This document shows, piece by piece, positions 7,143 to 16,092 of a stretch of 64,000 nt of DNA; within the stretch, counting starts at the first letter, position 1, and each line of letters starts with the position of its first letter. The translations under genes and the position numbers were made by a program. The notes under the pieces were generated by a model. That model did not search any database. It was given only the letters and a program-made list of their open reading frames with translations, and was not told where the DNA came from. Location: NCBI GenBank assembly GCA_964505785.1, contig CAZDJZ010000004.1, positions 62,001 to 126,000 on the forward strand. The letters are read 5' to 3'. This stretch comes from CAYRTV01 sp964505785 (lineage in GTDB: Bacteria; Acidobacteriota; Aminicenantia; Aminicenantales; Aminicenantaceae).

Positions 7143-9640
7143 TGAATTAGATAATGCTTATCCGCCTCAGTGGGGAAGCGGTAAAGATTGCCCTCGATTG
7201 GCTCGAGTTCGATGGTCTGTCCTTCACTGGTAACTTGTATGGGGACTTCGGATCGAATCGTGCAGGGATTCCCTTTTTTAGAAAGAATCGAAGCCTGCAC
7301 CAGGCGGCCGTCTCTCCATTTCAGCCCGACATCAAACACACCCCGGGCCATCAGTCCGTGGATATGCCCTGACGGCCAGGCATCCGGCAAAGCCGGCAGG
7401 AATTCCAGATAGCCGTTGTGCGACTGCAGCAGCATCTCGGCGATACCGGCGGTGCCGCCTAGATTCCCGTCGATTTGGAAAGGCGGATGGGCGTCCATCA
7501 AATTGACATAGGTCCCGCCGGGGCCGGTGCCGTAAGTGGGCGAATCGACCAGTTTGAGCTGCCGGTGCAGGAGTTTATACGCCCGGTTGCCGTCGCGCAG
7601 CCGGGCCCAGAGATTGACCTTCCAGGCCATGGACCAGCCGGTGGCCTCATCCCCGCGATGTTCCAGGACGACTTTGGCGGCTTCGGTCAGCTCCGGCGTC
7701 CGCAGCGGATCCAGGGTAGTGCCGGGGTACAGGCCCCATAAATGGGAAACATGGCGGTGATGGTCGTCGGGATTGTCCACGTCCTCCAGCCATTCCTGCA
7801 GCTGACCGTAGCGTCCGATCTGATAAGGCGGAAGGCGCTTTGCTTTTTCCGCCATGGATTCCCGCAGTTTCTTGTCTTTCCCCAAGATCTTAGACGCTTC
7901 GGCAAAGTGATCATACAGCTCACGGATGAGAGCGATGTCGCAGGTCGAGCCGGCGCATATGCCGATCGGGCGGTTCCGGGTTCCGTCCGGATTCCGGATC
8001 CAGGCCGGGTCCCCGCCGGGTCCGTTTTCCGGTGATCCCGAGGGATTGGTCACCAGCCAGCCATGCTTTGGATGTTCGATGAGTGTTTGATCAAAAAAGA
8101 CAACGGCATCCCGGATCAGGGGATAATACTCCTCCAAATATTCCCTGTCGCCGGTAAAGAGGTAATGGTCCCATAAATCATCACAGAACCAGGCCGCTGC
8201 CGTATGCCAGCTGCCCCAGTACGCGCCGTAAATCGGAGCGCTGGCAAGCCATATATCCGTATTGAGGTTGAAAATCCAGCCCTCAGCCCCGAAGTTCAAA
8301 CATGCGGTCTCGCTGCCGGTTTTCGACATGTCGCGTATCATCTCAAGCTGGGGCTGCCTGCATTCGGACAGATTGGTCAGGTCGGAAGGCCAGTAATTCA
8401 TCTCAAAATTGATATTCACCGTATAGCCGCCGTTCCAGGCCGGATTCATGTCCTTGTTCCAAAGGCCCTGCAGGTTGGCCGGACGGCTCCCCGGGCGGGA
8501 CGAACTTATCAAAAGATACCGGCCGTATTGAAAAAAGAGGGCGGCAAAATTGGGATCGTTTCCTTTACTGAACATTTTGAAACGTTCATTTGACGGAATA
8601 TCTTTTGCGGACGTTTCAGATAAGCGGAAATCCACACGGTTAAAAAGAGAACGAAAATCCGCCACATGCTCAGCTAAAATTTCTGTATACGGCTTGTTAG
8701 CAGCTGCTGTCAAGATAGAGCGGTTCCTTTCCGCCGGATCAGCGGAAATATCATTGTAGCTTTTATATCCGGTTGCCGCTGATATGAGAGCGGTGACTGC
8801 ATCCGCGCCAGTTATTTTAATATAAGGATTATTGCTTTTATGGATAATGCTTACCTCGCCGCCTTCGGGAATAACCATGATCCGGCATTCATATGGCAGA
8901 CGCTGGCCGGATGGCTCAAAACTGGGGGTAATACCGCTTAGAATCAGGGTATTTTCGCCTTCGGGTGTGATTCTCCATTCTCCGTCCTCATCCCTCCGGG
9001 GATTGCTGCGGCCTTTAAGCTGGAAATACGTGTTGATGCTTCCGTCTTTATCTGCTTCCATGCGATGTACCAGCACCTGGTCTACAGCGGAGCTGAAACT
9101 GGTTCGCTTATAATGCACGCCGTCTACCTGGTAAGTGATCCGGCTCAAACCGGAATCAAGCCGCAGTTCCCGTCTGTAATCGTCTGCAAAGACATGGCCC
9201 GGAGATAATACCCGCAGATCACCTAAAGGTAAATAGCGGGCCGTTTCCCAGCTTTTACCCATCATGGTCTCTTCAAACAGCTTTTCCGCTTCTTTTCCTT
9301 TCCCCTCAAAGACCAAACGGCGGATCTCATTCAGAGAATCATAACCGCCTTCCCGGTTGGAATTGTATGGGCCGCCGGCCCAGACCGTGTCTTCATTGAG
9401 TTGGATGAGTTCCTCGTGGGTGCGGCCGAATACCATCCCGCCCAGCCGGCCGTTGCCGATGGGAAAGGCTTCTGTCCAGAGTGTGGCCGGCTCATCGAAC
9501 CATACGAGCAGGGTGTCATCCGCGGATTCAGAACCGGGAACAGAATTGGAGCCGGTGCTTTGACATGATATGGATAAAACAGCCGCTGCGGCCAAAATGC
9601 AGGTCAAGATAATCTGAGAAAACCAAATTTTTTTTATCAT
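7139..9640 (-). CDS. GH95 family alpha-L-fucosidase/galactosidase, lipoprotein
   Basis: An 833-residue glycoside hydrolase with a lipoprotein signal (VLSISC) and the GH95 N-terminal domain (EAFPIGNGRLGGMVFG, NEDTVWAGGPYN). The (alpha/alpha)6 catalytic part shows NINFEMNYWP, whose two Asn correspond to the catalytic Asn pair of the bifidobacterial enzyme, SPENGPGG with the likely acid Glu, and FQIDGNLGGTAGIAEML with the conserved Asp. GH95 enzymes invert and release alpha-1,2-fucose or alpha-L-galactose. The length is typical and the gene looks intact. A strong GAGGAG ribosome site precedes the ATG. No other glycan-use genes are adjacent, so it acts alone or with genes elsewhere. Confidence 0.92.
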   Translation of the reverse strand: MIKKIWFSQIILTCILAAAAVLSISCQSTGSNSVPGSESADDTLLVWFDEPATLWTEAFPIGNGRLGGMVFGRTHEELIQLNEDTVWAGGPYNSNREGGYDSLNEIRRLVFEGKGKEAEKLFEETMMGKSWETARYLPLGDLRVLSPGHVFADDYRRELRLDSGLSRITYQVDGVHYKRTSFSSAVDQVLVHRMEADKDGSINTYFQLKGRSNPRRDEDGEWRITPEGENTLILSGITPSFEPSGQRLPYECRIMVIPEGGEVSIIHKSNNPYIKITGADAVTALISAATGYKSYNDISADPAERNRSILTAAANKPYTEILAEHVADFRSLFNRVDFRLSETSAKDIPSNERFKMFSKGNDPNFAALFFQYGRYLLISSSRPGSRPANLQGLWNKDMNPAWNGGYTVNINFEMNYWPSDLTNLSECRQPQLEMIRDMSKTGSETACLNFGAEGWIFNLNTDIWLASAPIYGAYWGSWHTAAAWFCDDLWDHYLFTGDREYLEEYYPLIRDAVVFFDQTLIEHPKHGWLVTNPSGSPENGPGGDPAWIRNPDGTRNRPIGICAGSTCDIALIRELYDHFAEASKILGKDKKLRESMAEKAKRLPPYQIGRYGQLQEWLEDVDNPDDHHRHVSHLWGLYPGTTLDPLRTPELTEAAKVVLEHRGDEATGWSMAWKVNLWARLRDGNRAYKLLHRQLKLVDSPTYGTGPGGTYVNLMDAHPPFQIDGNLGGTAGIAEMLLQSHNGYLEFLPALPDAWPSGHIHGLMARGVFDVGLKWRDGRLVQASILSKKGNPCTIRSEVPIQVTSEGQTIELEPIEGNLYRFPTEADKHYLIQ

Positions 9641-9702
9641 GCAGGCATTCTCCTCTGAACCAAAAGGTTCGCCTCAAGGTAGAACATGCCTCCCAAAATG
9701 TC

Positions 9703-9728
9703 AATGGGGCCGCACCGCGAAAAAAAAC
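9703..9728. repeat. Half copy of family A repeat
   Basis: AATGGGGCCGCACCGCGAAA is the left arm only; the right arm (GGTGCGACCCCATT) is missing. The promoter of the next operon begins directly at its end. Confidence 0.6.
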
Positions 9729-9769
9729 TTGACAAATTGAAATAACTGTATATATTGTATTAGTACAGT
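9729..9769 (+). promoter_or_regulatory. Promoter and probable YtrA-type operator of the GntR-ABC operon
   Basis: The -35 is TTGACA (9729-9734) and the -10 is TATATT (9751-9756), with a 16-bp spacer. An inverted repeat ACTGTA-N13-TACAGT (9745-9750 and 9764-9769) overlaps the -10. The 13-bp spacing matches what I recall of the Bacillus YtrA operator (AGTGTA-N13-TACACT), so autorepression by the first gene is likely. Confidence 0.7.
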
Positions 9770-9805
9770 GGTTTCAATGAAAACAGATGACAGAAAAGGA
9801 TTAAA

Positions 9806-10183
9806 ATGCTGCTGAACTTAACCGATTTATCCGACGAACCTTTGCAAAGCCAGATTGCCCGGCAAATTCGGGCGAAAATTTTAAACGGCGAACTGCCTTC
9901 GGAGGCCGCATTACCGTCAATCCGGGGATTGGCCAAAGACTATCATGTCAGCGTGGTCACTGTGCAGAGAGGTTATGAAAGCCTGGAAAGAGAAGGACTT
10001 ATTCATTCACGCCGAGGAAAAGGGTTCTTTGTCTCCGACATCAAACAAGAGAACAAGAAGCGGATGGCCCTTGAAAATTTCACTGAAAATGTGAAACCAC
10101 TGATTAAAATCGCCGCTGACGAGGGGTTATCTTCAGAAGATATTTTAAAGGCTGTCCGGCAAATACTGAAAAGCGAGGAATAA
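9806..10183 (+). CDS. GntR-family transcriptional regulator, YtrA subfamily
   Basis: A 125-residue regulator with a GntR winged helix at residues 8-75 (LPSEAALPSIRGLAKDYHVS, VTVQRGYESLEREGLI, SRRGKGFFV) and only a short helical tail for dimerisation, which defines the YtrA subfamily. In Firmicutes these repress ABC transporter operons that respond to cell-wall stress. Here the gene is first in an operon with an ABC ATPase starting one base after its stop, two permeases and a serine-hydrolase-like protein. The palindrome over the upstream -10 box is its likely binding site. The inducing signal cannot be deduced. Confidence 0.9.
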   Translation: MLLNLTDLSDEPLQSQIARQIRAKILNGELPSEAALPSIRGLAKDYHVSVVTVQRGYESLEREGLIHSRRGKGFFVSDIKQENKKRMALENFTENVKPLIKIAADEGLSSEDILKAVRQILKSEE

Positions 10184-10184
10184 T

Positions 10185-11072
10185 ATGGCAAAAAAAGCAT
10201 TCGTGTTACAGGGGTTGGTAAAAAAATTTCCAGGGTTCCAATTAGGACCTCTGGATCTGGAGCTTGAACCGGGGATTGTCATGGGATATATCGGACCAAA
10301 CGGCGCCGGCAAAACCACCACCATTCACTGTATGGCGGGCCTTTTGAAAAAAGACAATGGCCGGATCGAAATTTTCGGCCGGCCTAATCATCCCAATAAA
10401 ACAGACTGGAAATTGAATATTGGTTATGTCGGTGAAAAGCATGTGTTTTATGAGAAGTGGAGCGCCGAAAAAAATCTGAACTTCATATCCCGCTTTTATC
10501 CGGAGTGGTCTGACGCCAAAGTTCTGGAACTGGTCAAACGCTTCCGTCTGCCGCTGGAAAAACGGGCAAAAGATCTCTCTTCCGGCAACAGGGTGAAACT
10601 TTCGTTGATCTCCGCCCTAGCCCATTCTCCCAGGCTGCTGCTGCTGGATGAACCCACGTCCGGTCTGGACCCTCTTATCCGCGCAGAACTTTTGGATGTG
10701 CTCTTCGAAGTACTGCAGGATGGAGTGCATACCATTTTCTACTCCACTCATATTCTGGCTGATATCAACCGGCTGGTGGATGAGCTTTGTTTCCTGGATG
10801 AAGGAGATATCCTCCTGCAAACCAGCAAAGAGGAGCTTACAAGCCGGTGGAGAAAAATTTCCTTCTATTGGCCGGAAACTCAAGATGTATTTGACGCAGC
10901 CATACAGCATAAACAGGAGGGTCATCAGCACCAGGTGGTGAGTTACAACCGGGAAAAAACCATCGGCCATCTTAAAAGATTACAGGCTTCCGACATCCGG
11001 GAGTACCGGCTGGGCATTGACGAAATAACTGTCTTTATTATGAAGGAGGGAAAGCATGTGGCCGCTGATTAA
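10185..11072 (+). CDS. ABC transporter ATP-binding protein (YtrB/BcrA type)
   Basis: A 295-residue ATPase with Walker A GPNGAGKTTT, signature LSSGNRVKLSLI (a variant of LSGGQ), Walker B LLLLDEPTSGLD and the switch His in FYSTHIL. The C-terminal 80 residues are the variable extension of this family. It should power the two permeases that follow. The start lies one base after the regulator stop, and its end overlaps the next gene by 17 bases, so the operon is tightly coupled. Substrate unknown; export of a peptide or lipid-linked molecule would fit the family. Confidence 0.92.
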   Translation: MAKKAFVLQGLVKKFPGFQLGPLDLELEPGIVMGYIGPNGAGKTTTIHCMAGLLKKDNGRIEIFGRPNHPNKTDWKLNIGYVGEKHVFYEKWSAEKNLNFISRFYPEWSDAKVLELVKRFRLPLEKRAKDLSSGNRVKLSLISALAHSPRLLLLDEPTSGLDPLIRAELLDVLFEVLQDGVHTIFYSTHILADINRLVDELCFLDEGDILLQTSKEELTSRWRKISFYWPETQDVFDAAIQHKQEGHQHQVVSYNREKTIGHLKRLQASDIREYRLGIDEITVFIMKEGKHVAAD

Positions 11073-11763
11073 AGGAGAACTGCGTTACAATTTGGACCTC
11101 TATGCCGGTTTTTTCCTGTTCTTTTTAGTTCTGGGCGGATTTCTCATTATTCTGGGCAGCGGATTTCTAGGACAGGAAAGAATGGGAGCGGACTGGATCG
11201 CCTATTTCATTCTCGGTGTGGGTGTTTTCCTGCCCTTAAATATAAAGCTGCGCTGGATAAAAGAAAAAAGGGATAGGATTCATTCCATGTTTCCCATCTC
11301 TCTTCACCTCATCAGCCTGGCCCGTTTTCTTGTTTTTTTTATGATGCTGTCAGGAACGCTGTTTATGTCCCTGATTCTATTTATCATGTTTACCAGCCTC
11401 GTACCGGATACATCAACAACACCGCTCAGTATTCTTGCTATGACAGGATTCACGATGATCCTCAATGCCATATACTTTTTTCTGGTTCCGGACCTGCGTG
11501 GTTTTTTAGAAGAAAAATTCTTATATAAGGCGTTTCGAATTTTTTTTATTTGCATTGGTATCATTATTGCCTTATCCGCGTTTCTCATTGTCCAGATCGG
11601 AGATAAACCCCACAGCGGAGGAAAATTCATCACGTTTTTGGCTTTTCTATATAAGGGGATCTTTCAATCATGGGAATGGGCCATCGTATTCCTGGCCGCC
11701 GGCTTCTGTCTCTTTTATCTTTCTATCTGGATATTTGAAAAACGCCGGGTATATACAGAATAG
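11056..11763 (+). CDS. ABC transporter permease-like membrane protein
   Basis: A 235-residue protein with about six hydrophobic segments (for example AGFFLFFLVLGGFLIIL and WAIVFLAAGFCLFYLSIWIF). It begins inside the ATPase gene with its own site GAAGGAGGGAAAGCATG. Position and topology make it the first permease of the transporter. No specific sequence family is recognised beyond ABC-2-like topology. Confidence 0.75.
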   Translation: MWPLIKGELRYNLDLYAGFFLFFLVLGGFLIILGSGFLGQERMGADWIAYFILGVGVFLPLNIKLRWIKEKRDRIHSMFPISLHLISLARFLVFFMMLSGTLFMSLILFIMFTSLVPDTSTTPLSILAMTGFTMILNAIYFFLVPDLRGFLEEKFLYKAFRIFFICIGIIIALSAFLIVQIGDKPHSGGKFITFLAFLYKGIFQSWEWAIVFLAAGFCLFYLSIWIFEKRRVYTE

Positions 11764-11776
11764 ACCGGGAGGAAAA

Positions 11777-12475
11777 ATGTGGAAAATTCTAAAATCTGAA
11801 ATTAGCTACAGGATAGGCACCCTCGTATGGATTTCGATTGCCTCCATCGTTTTCACTTTCTTCATCACCCGTCCGTGGTTATTCGGACAATCCCAACGGC
11901 AGCCGGCTGACCACAGCTTTTTCTTCCTTCTCTTCATGCTGACCGTTCAGGGCATATACCTTATTTTAAAATCCTGGTCACGGGAAAACCGCGACCGCCA
12001 GCTGATGATGCTTCCCATTCGCTTGAGCTCAATCGGCATGGTGCGTATTCTTCTCGATGTATTTCTATGGCTGCTCCTCATAGCCCTGCTCTTTTTTTAT
12101 TCACTCATAAGCCCGAAATTTCATCTCACACCAGGTCTCTGTTTGGTCCTTGTCCTGACCAGCGGCAGTGTTTTGATCGCTATTGCTCTGGCTTCCTTCT
12201 GGCGGGATGTGGTTATGCGGATCAAAAACAGGGGAGCCAATCCGCCGGCGGATAAGATCCTTGCCGGCAGCCTTAATTTCTTGATTCCCGGTTTTTTTAA
12301 TTTGTTTGCCTTTATGCATTTAATGATGATTATCTTTGCGCTGAAACAGGAAAACAATATACTGACGCAGCTGTTTAAAGATCCGCTTTTTATTTTAAGT
12401 GTGACGGTTATCGGTTTCCTGCTTAACGGAGTATTGATATTCCTATTCAGCAAACAGGTGTCGCAGATCAGATAA
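11777..12475 (+). CDS. ABC transporter permease-like membrane protein
   Basis: A 232-residue, roughly six-helix protein, the second permease of the operon. The frame is open upstream to 11555, but the ATG at 11777 is chosen because GGGAGGAAAA precedes it and the protein then starts MWKILKSEISYRIGTLVW, parallel to the MWPLIKGELRYNLDLY start of the previous gene. The two permeases are therefore diverged paralogues that probably form a heterodimer. It ends 12 bp before the next gene. Confidence 0.75.
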   Translation: MWKILKSEISYRIGTLVWISIASIVFTFFITRPWLFGQSQRQPADHSFFFLLFMLTVQGIYLILKSWSRENRDRQLMMLPIRLSSIGMVRILLDVFLWLLLIALLFFYSLISPKFHLTPGLCLVLVLTSGSVLIAIALASFWRDVVMRIKNRGANPPADKILAGSLNFLIPGFFNLFAFMHLMMIIFALKQENNILTQLFKDPLFILSVTVIGFLLNGVLIFLFSKQVSQIR

Positions 12476-12487
12476 GGAGATGAACAG

Positions 12488-13756
12488 ATGAAACATAAAA
12501 ACAGATCGAGACTGATGCATGGAACGGCTGTCCTTATCGTTCTGCTTAGTTATGGATGCGTTTCTTCCCGCTCGCAAAAGAGCCTGGAAGAGAAAATTCA
12601 GCAAGCTGAGATGGGGCTTCCCGACTCCGCTGGAATTCTCCCTTGGAAAAAGAGAACAATATATGAGCAAATGGACCGTTACCAAATACTGGGTGTAAGC
12701 GTGACTGTCATCGAGGATGATAAAGTCAGTTTTAGCCGGGGATACGGAATAAAGAAAGCCGGGACTGATTCCCGTATCACAGACAAAACGATGTTCCGGG
12801 CAATGGGCGTCAGCAGCCAGGTCTCCCGCTTTCTCGCCCTTAACTTTGTCGAAAGAGGCCTCCTCCCCCTGCATGAAGACATTAATCATTATTTAAAGAA
12901 CTGGAAAATCCCGGAGAACCAATGGACCGAAAAGCAAGCTGTTACGCTGGAGCATCTGCTCAAATTCAACACCGCCGGATTCAATAGTTTCTATATGGCG
13001 GGCTATCCCCGGGGAGGGGAAATTCCGAGTCTCTACCAGATTTTGGAGGGCCTGCCGCCCGCCAAAACACCGGTGGTCCGGATTGTGCGCGAACCGGGAC
13101 AGTTTAAACGGGGCCAAAATTACTGGGTAGTCAGCTACATCGTTTTAGAAAAGCTTTTGCAGGACATGGCGGGAAAGCCGTTCCCCCAAATTGCCAGCGA
13201 TTTGCTTTTTTCACCATTAGGCCTTGAAAATTCGAGCTATAAACAGCCGCTGCCGGAAAAATACCGGCAAAAAGCCTGCATTGGACATAATGAAAACGGA
13301 CCGATTGACGGATATTCGGAAGTGTACCCCACTCAAGCTGCCATGGGATTATGGACCACGCCCGCGGAACTCGCGAAAATTTTGATCGAGATGATGCACG
13401 CCTACAGCGGCGAATCCTCCCGGATTGTCTCTGCCGAAACCGCAAGCGAGGTGATAAATCTGGGACATCCCTATCAATATTGGTATTCCAACGGCGCTGG
13501 ATACTATTGTGCCTATATTTTCAACCCTGCTCTCGGTCAGGGAATCGCCGTTATGATCAATCATGAGGCCGGAGACGAACTGAGAAAGGAAATCGCTCAT
13601 AGTATTTTCCGCTCATTTGGATGGCAATGGGGAGGAGACTTCATACTCATTGACAGATTAATATATAAGTGGATGGCCTTTTCGGCTGTTTGTTTCTTTA
13701 CTTTGATCTTATTTTTGGGAACAGCTCTGGTCCTCCGGCTGAATAAAAGGGCCTAA
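12488..13756 (+). CDS. Serine beta-lactamase/PBP-fold lipoprotein with degenerate active site
   Basis: A 422-residue protein with a lipoprotein signal (LSYGC at residues 20-24), a class C beta-lactamase-like domain (VSVTVIEDDKVSFSRGYGI, LPLHEDINHYLKNW) and a C-terminal membrane helix (FSAVCFFTLILFLGTALVL). The catalytic SxxK position reads SQVSR (residues 110-114), so Ser is present but Lys is replaced. The YxN region reads GQNYWVVSY and does not align as YSN. It is therefore probably inactive or differently active. It closes the YtrA-ABC operon with its own ribosome site AAGGAGATGAACAGATG, suggesting a sensor or substrate-binding role at the cell surface; that is inference. Confidence 0.82.
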   Translation: MKHKNRSRLMHGTAVLIVLLSYGCVSSRSQKSLEEKIQQAEMGLPDSAGILPWKKRTIYEQMDRYQILGVSVTVIEDDKVSFSRGYGIKKAGTDSRITDKTMFRAMGVSSQVSRFLALNFVERGLLPLHEDINHYLKNWKIPENQWTEKQAVTLEHLLKFNTAGFNSFYMAGYPRGGEIPSLYQILEGLPPAKTPVVRIVREPGQFKRGQNYWVVSYIVLEKLLQDMAGKPFPQIASDLLFSPLGLENSSYKQPLPEKYRQKACIGHNENGPIDGYSEVYPTQAAMGLWTTPAELAKILIEMMHAYSGESSRIVSAETASEVINLGHPYQYWYSNGAGYYCAYIFNPALGQGIAVMINHEAGDELRKEIAHSIFRSFGWQWGGDFILIDRLIYKWMAFSAVCFFTLILFLGTALVLRLNKRA

Positions 13757-13770
13757 CATAAAAGAAGACA

Positions 13771-13815
13771 AATGGGGTCACACCGCGAAACGGGTATTCA
13801 TGGTGCGACCCCATT
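13771..13815. repeat. Family A palindromic repeat (copy 4, complete)
   Basis: AATGGGGTCACACCGCGAAA and, after a short loop, TGGTGCGACCCCATT form a clear inverted repeat. It lies between convergent genes and could act as a bidirectional hairpin. Confidence 0.8.
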
Positions 13816-13821
13816 ATTTGT

Positions 13822-15105
13822 TTATTTGTTATTTGGGAAAAAGCACAAGCCGGCCCGGAAAATCAATCCCCGCCGGAGGCTTTCACTCTCCATGTAACCT
13901 GTTGTCTTATAACCCAGCTCCACCAGCAGACCTAATCCCAAGAGACCAATTTTCTTCAGGCTTCCGGTTATTAGCGCAGCCCCTCCCCAGCCGCTGTAAC
14001 GCTCCAAACCGTCTGTTTCTCCCAGTACGAGTTCCGGCTGGTTCCACAAAGACATCCGGGTGTCCAATCGAAAATTATCCCATTCCAGCAAATTGAAGCA
14101 TTCCCATCCCACGCCCCAAAACCGGTGGAAAGCCGGCTGTCCCACGCGCAGGCGGACAATATGCAGTTGACCGTCTATTTTAATAAAATTTTCCTGTATA
14201 TATTCCGCTCCAAAAGGAGTCAGCCCCAATCTGAATGAAGGCAGAAAAGAGAATCCTCCTATGCGGAGCATGGGGATTCTCGTTTCCTCTTCTCCTTGCC
14301 ATAGATATGATACAAAACAGGAATAAAGGGCCAAATATTCAAAGGGATTGAATATGTTAACCAGGGACTGCCTAGATAGATCATCCAAAGTCAGCCTATA
14401 ATCTTCTTGGAAGATATGGCCTTCATAGGTGTTGAGGCGGCGCAGCCAGTTAAGGACATCATTCCCCTTTTCACTCCGGATTTTCCACCTGGTGCGCCAT
14501 ATATAAGCCAACAGGTCATTGGCAGCGTAGAGGTAAAGCATCGCGTCCCCATTTCTGACAGTCCCCCGTAAAAGCCAATTTCTCTGCAGCCGGTTCGCTA
14601 TAATTGCGCTCGCTTCCATTCCTCCCGCAGCTGCAGTGAGCAGCTCATGAACCGCCACCCTTCTGTTCTGCGGAGCGCCCCGCGGGAAGGTCCAGCCTTT
14701 GCCGGATCCCCAGGGAAAAAAGGGATGAATTTCATAACTGATGTCTTGATAACCGAATTCCCGGTAACGGGCGCCGTGGCCAAAAACTTCATGCTGAAGG
14801 ACGAACGTTAAATGATTAAAAACATTTTCCATGAAAACGAACTTGGCCAGCCGGTAAGCGGCTCCCCCGGTTTTCTTTAGGAAGGTCGATTCATCTGACA
14901 AAGACGGCGGTAAGGCCTTTTTCTCCAGCGAAAAAAACAGCTTGTGGGCGCTTAAAAGATTTTCCGCACCGGTTTGCTGGGAATGAGTTAAGTCAAAGAG
15001 CACAGCATAACGGACATCGTATCCTTCGGCCTGCAGAGAAATGGGCATTAAAGCAAAGAAGAAAAACAATAAAGGGAATTTCCGGATAAAGGCAGCTTCA
15101 TGCAT
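13822..15105 (-). CDS. Secreted protein of unknown function with HExxGH motif
   Basis: A 427-residue protein with a signal peptide (FPLLFFFFALMPISLQAEG). At residues 105-110 it has HEVFGH within a helix-like stretch (FNHLTFVLQHEVFGHGARYR). HExxGH, with one extra residue relative to HExxH, is the zinc motif known from M49 dipeptidyl peptidase III; a downstream Glu (AVHELLTAAAGGMEAS, E154 and E164) could be the third ligand. The rest does not resemble M49. The C-terminal 200 residues are rich in aromatic, alternating strands and end in a short polar tail, so an outer-membrane barrel is possible. I do not recognise the family. It stands alone, convergent with the ABC operon. Confidence 0.65.
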   Translation of the reverse strand: MHEAAFIRKFPLLFFFFALMPISLQAEGYDVRYAVLFDLTHSQQTGAENLLSAHKLFFSLEKKALPPSLSDESTFLKKTGGAAYRLAKFVFMENVFNHLTFVLQHEVFGHGARYREFGYQDISYEIHPFFPWGSGKGWTFPRGAPQNRRVAVHELLTAAAGGMEASAIIANRLQRNWLLRGTVRNGDAMLYLYAANDLLAYIWRTRWKIRSEKGNDVLNWLRRLNTYEGHIFQEDYRLTLDDLSRQSLVNIFNPFEYLALYSCFVSYLWQGEEETRIPMLRIGGFSFLPSFRLGLTPFGAEYIQENFIKIDGQLHIVRLRVGQPAFHRFWGVGWECFNLLEWDNFRLDTRMSLWNQPELVLGETDGLERYSGWGGAALITGSLKKIGLLGLGLLVELGYKTTGYMESESLRRGLIFRAGLCFFPNNK

Positions 15106-15300
15106 TTAAAATAGTCCAATCGTCAGTCATTTAAATAAACGTACAAGTCTTCTAAATGGTTGGCGCTCAATCATTATACTCATAGGGCTCGAGCAATCCG
15201 GTATAGATTTTTTGTCTTTGCATAACATTAACTATACCTTGCACTACTCTGGATATTTACTTCACCTTTAAAAACAAAGTAATATGAGAAGGGTGGAAAT

Positions 15301-16092
15301 ATGAATATGATTCGGATAATGCCGGTAATTTTTCTTGCGCTTATTTACAGTGCCGGGGATATCCCCGGTTTGGATGAAATATCTAACATCGAGCTCGCAG
15401 AGGGCGAAGCCGCGGTCTGGTATCTATACCATGCCGGATGGGCTGTCAGAACGACCAATACAGTGATGATTTTTGACTATGTACCGGATGGATTTGCCGA
15501 CCCCAGAATGTTTGAAGACGAAAATGTCTATGTTTTCATCTCACTCAGCCATGGAGATCATTTCAGTCCGAAGATTCTTGACTGGCAGAATCAGATATCA
15601 AATATCACCTATATTTTCGGCTGGCCGGCCCGGGAGGCAAAAGGCCATCATATTTTCGATAAAAAGCGTGAAACCAAGACAATCGGACCCATTGAAATAA
15701 CTAATATTTACCACGATTTCGACAATATCCCGGAGTCCGCTTTTCTGATCGAGGCAGATGGGCTGACCATTTATTTTTCCGGTGATCACGGCGGCTGGGC
15801 GGGAGATCTCAATCCGGTTTATAAAGCGAATATTGATTATCTTTCCGGACAATCAAGTCAAGTTGATTTGGCCTTTCTTTCCATTTTCGGAAGCCCTAGC
15901 TATGAGCCCGAGTTTTATGCCATAAGCAAATTTAATCCTCAGGCCGTTTTTCCTATGCATTTCCGGGGAAAAGAATCCGATGCAGAGGATTTCATTCTCA
16001 AGGGCCCGCAAAAATTCTCCCAGACTAATTTCTGGTATCCAGTAAATCCCGGGGACGGATTCTTATATAAAGAGAGGAGAATCGACCGATGA
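15301..16092 (+). CDS. MBL-fold metallo-hydrolase, UlaG-like, secreted
   Basis: A 263-residue metallo-beta-lactamase-fold protein with a short signal peptide. The metal loop reads SLSHGDHFSP; the first His of HxHxDH is Ser. Other ligands appear in FSGDHGGWAG and in AVFPMHFRG. The domain starts with the typical WYLYHAGWAVRT strand. Such proteins hydrolyse esters, lactones or phosphodiesters; no substrate can be assigned. The stop overlaps the start of the following DUF6599 gene (ATGA), so the pair is translationally coupled and probably functions together. Confidence 0.85.
   Translation: MNMIRIMPVIFLALIYSAGDIPGLDEISNIELAEGEAAVWYLYHAGWAVRTTNTVMIFDYVPDGFADPRMFEDENVYVFISLSHGDHFSPKILDWQNQISNITYIFGWPAREAKGHHIFDKKRETKTIGPIEITNIYHDFDNIPESAFLIEADGLTIYFSGDHGGWAGDLNPVYKANIDYLSGQSSQVDLAFLSIFGSPSYEPEFYAISKFNPQAVFPMHFRGKESDAEDFILKGPQKFSQTNFWYPVNPGDGFLYKERRIDR

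Noticed and set aside
12443..12889. 148-codon minus-strand frame over the ABC operon end
   Set aside because: Antisense to the serine-hydrolase-like gene and without a ribosome site or motif.
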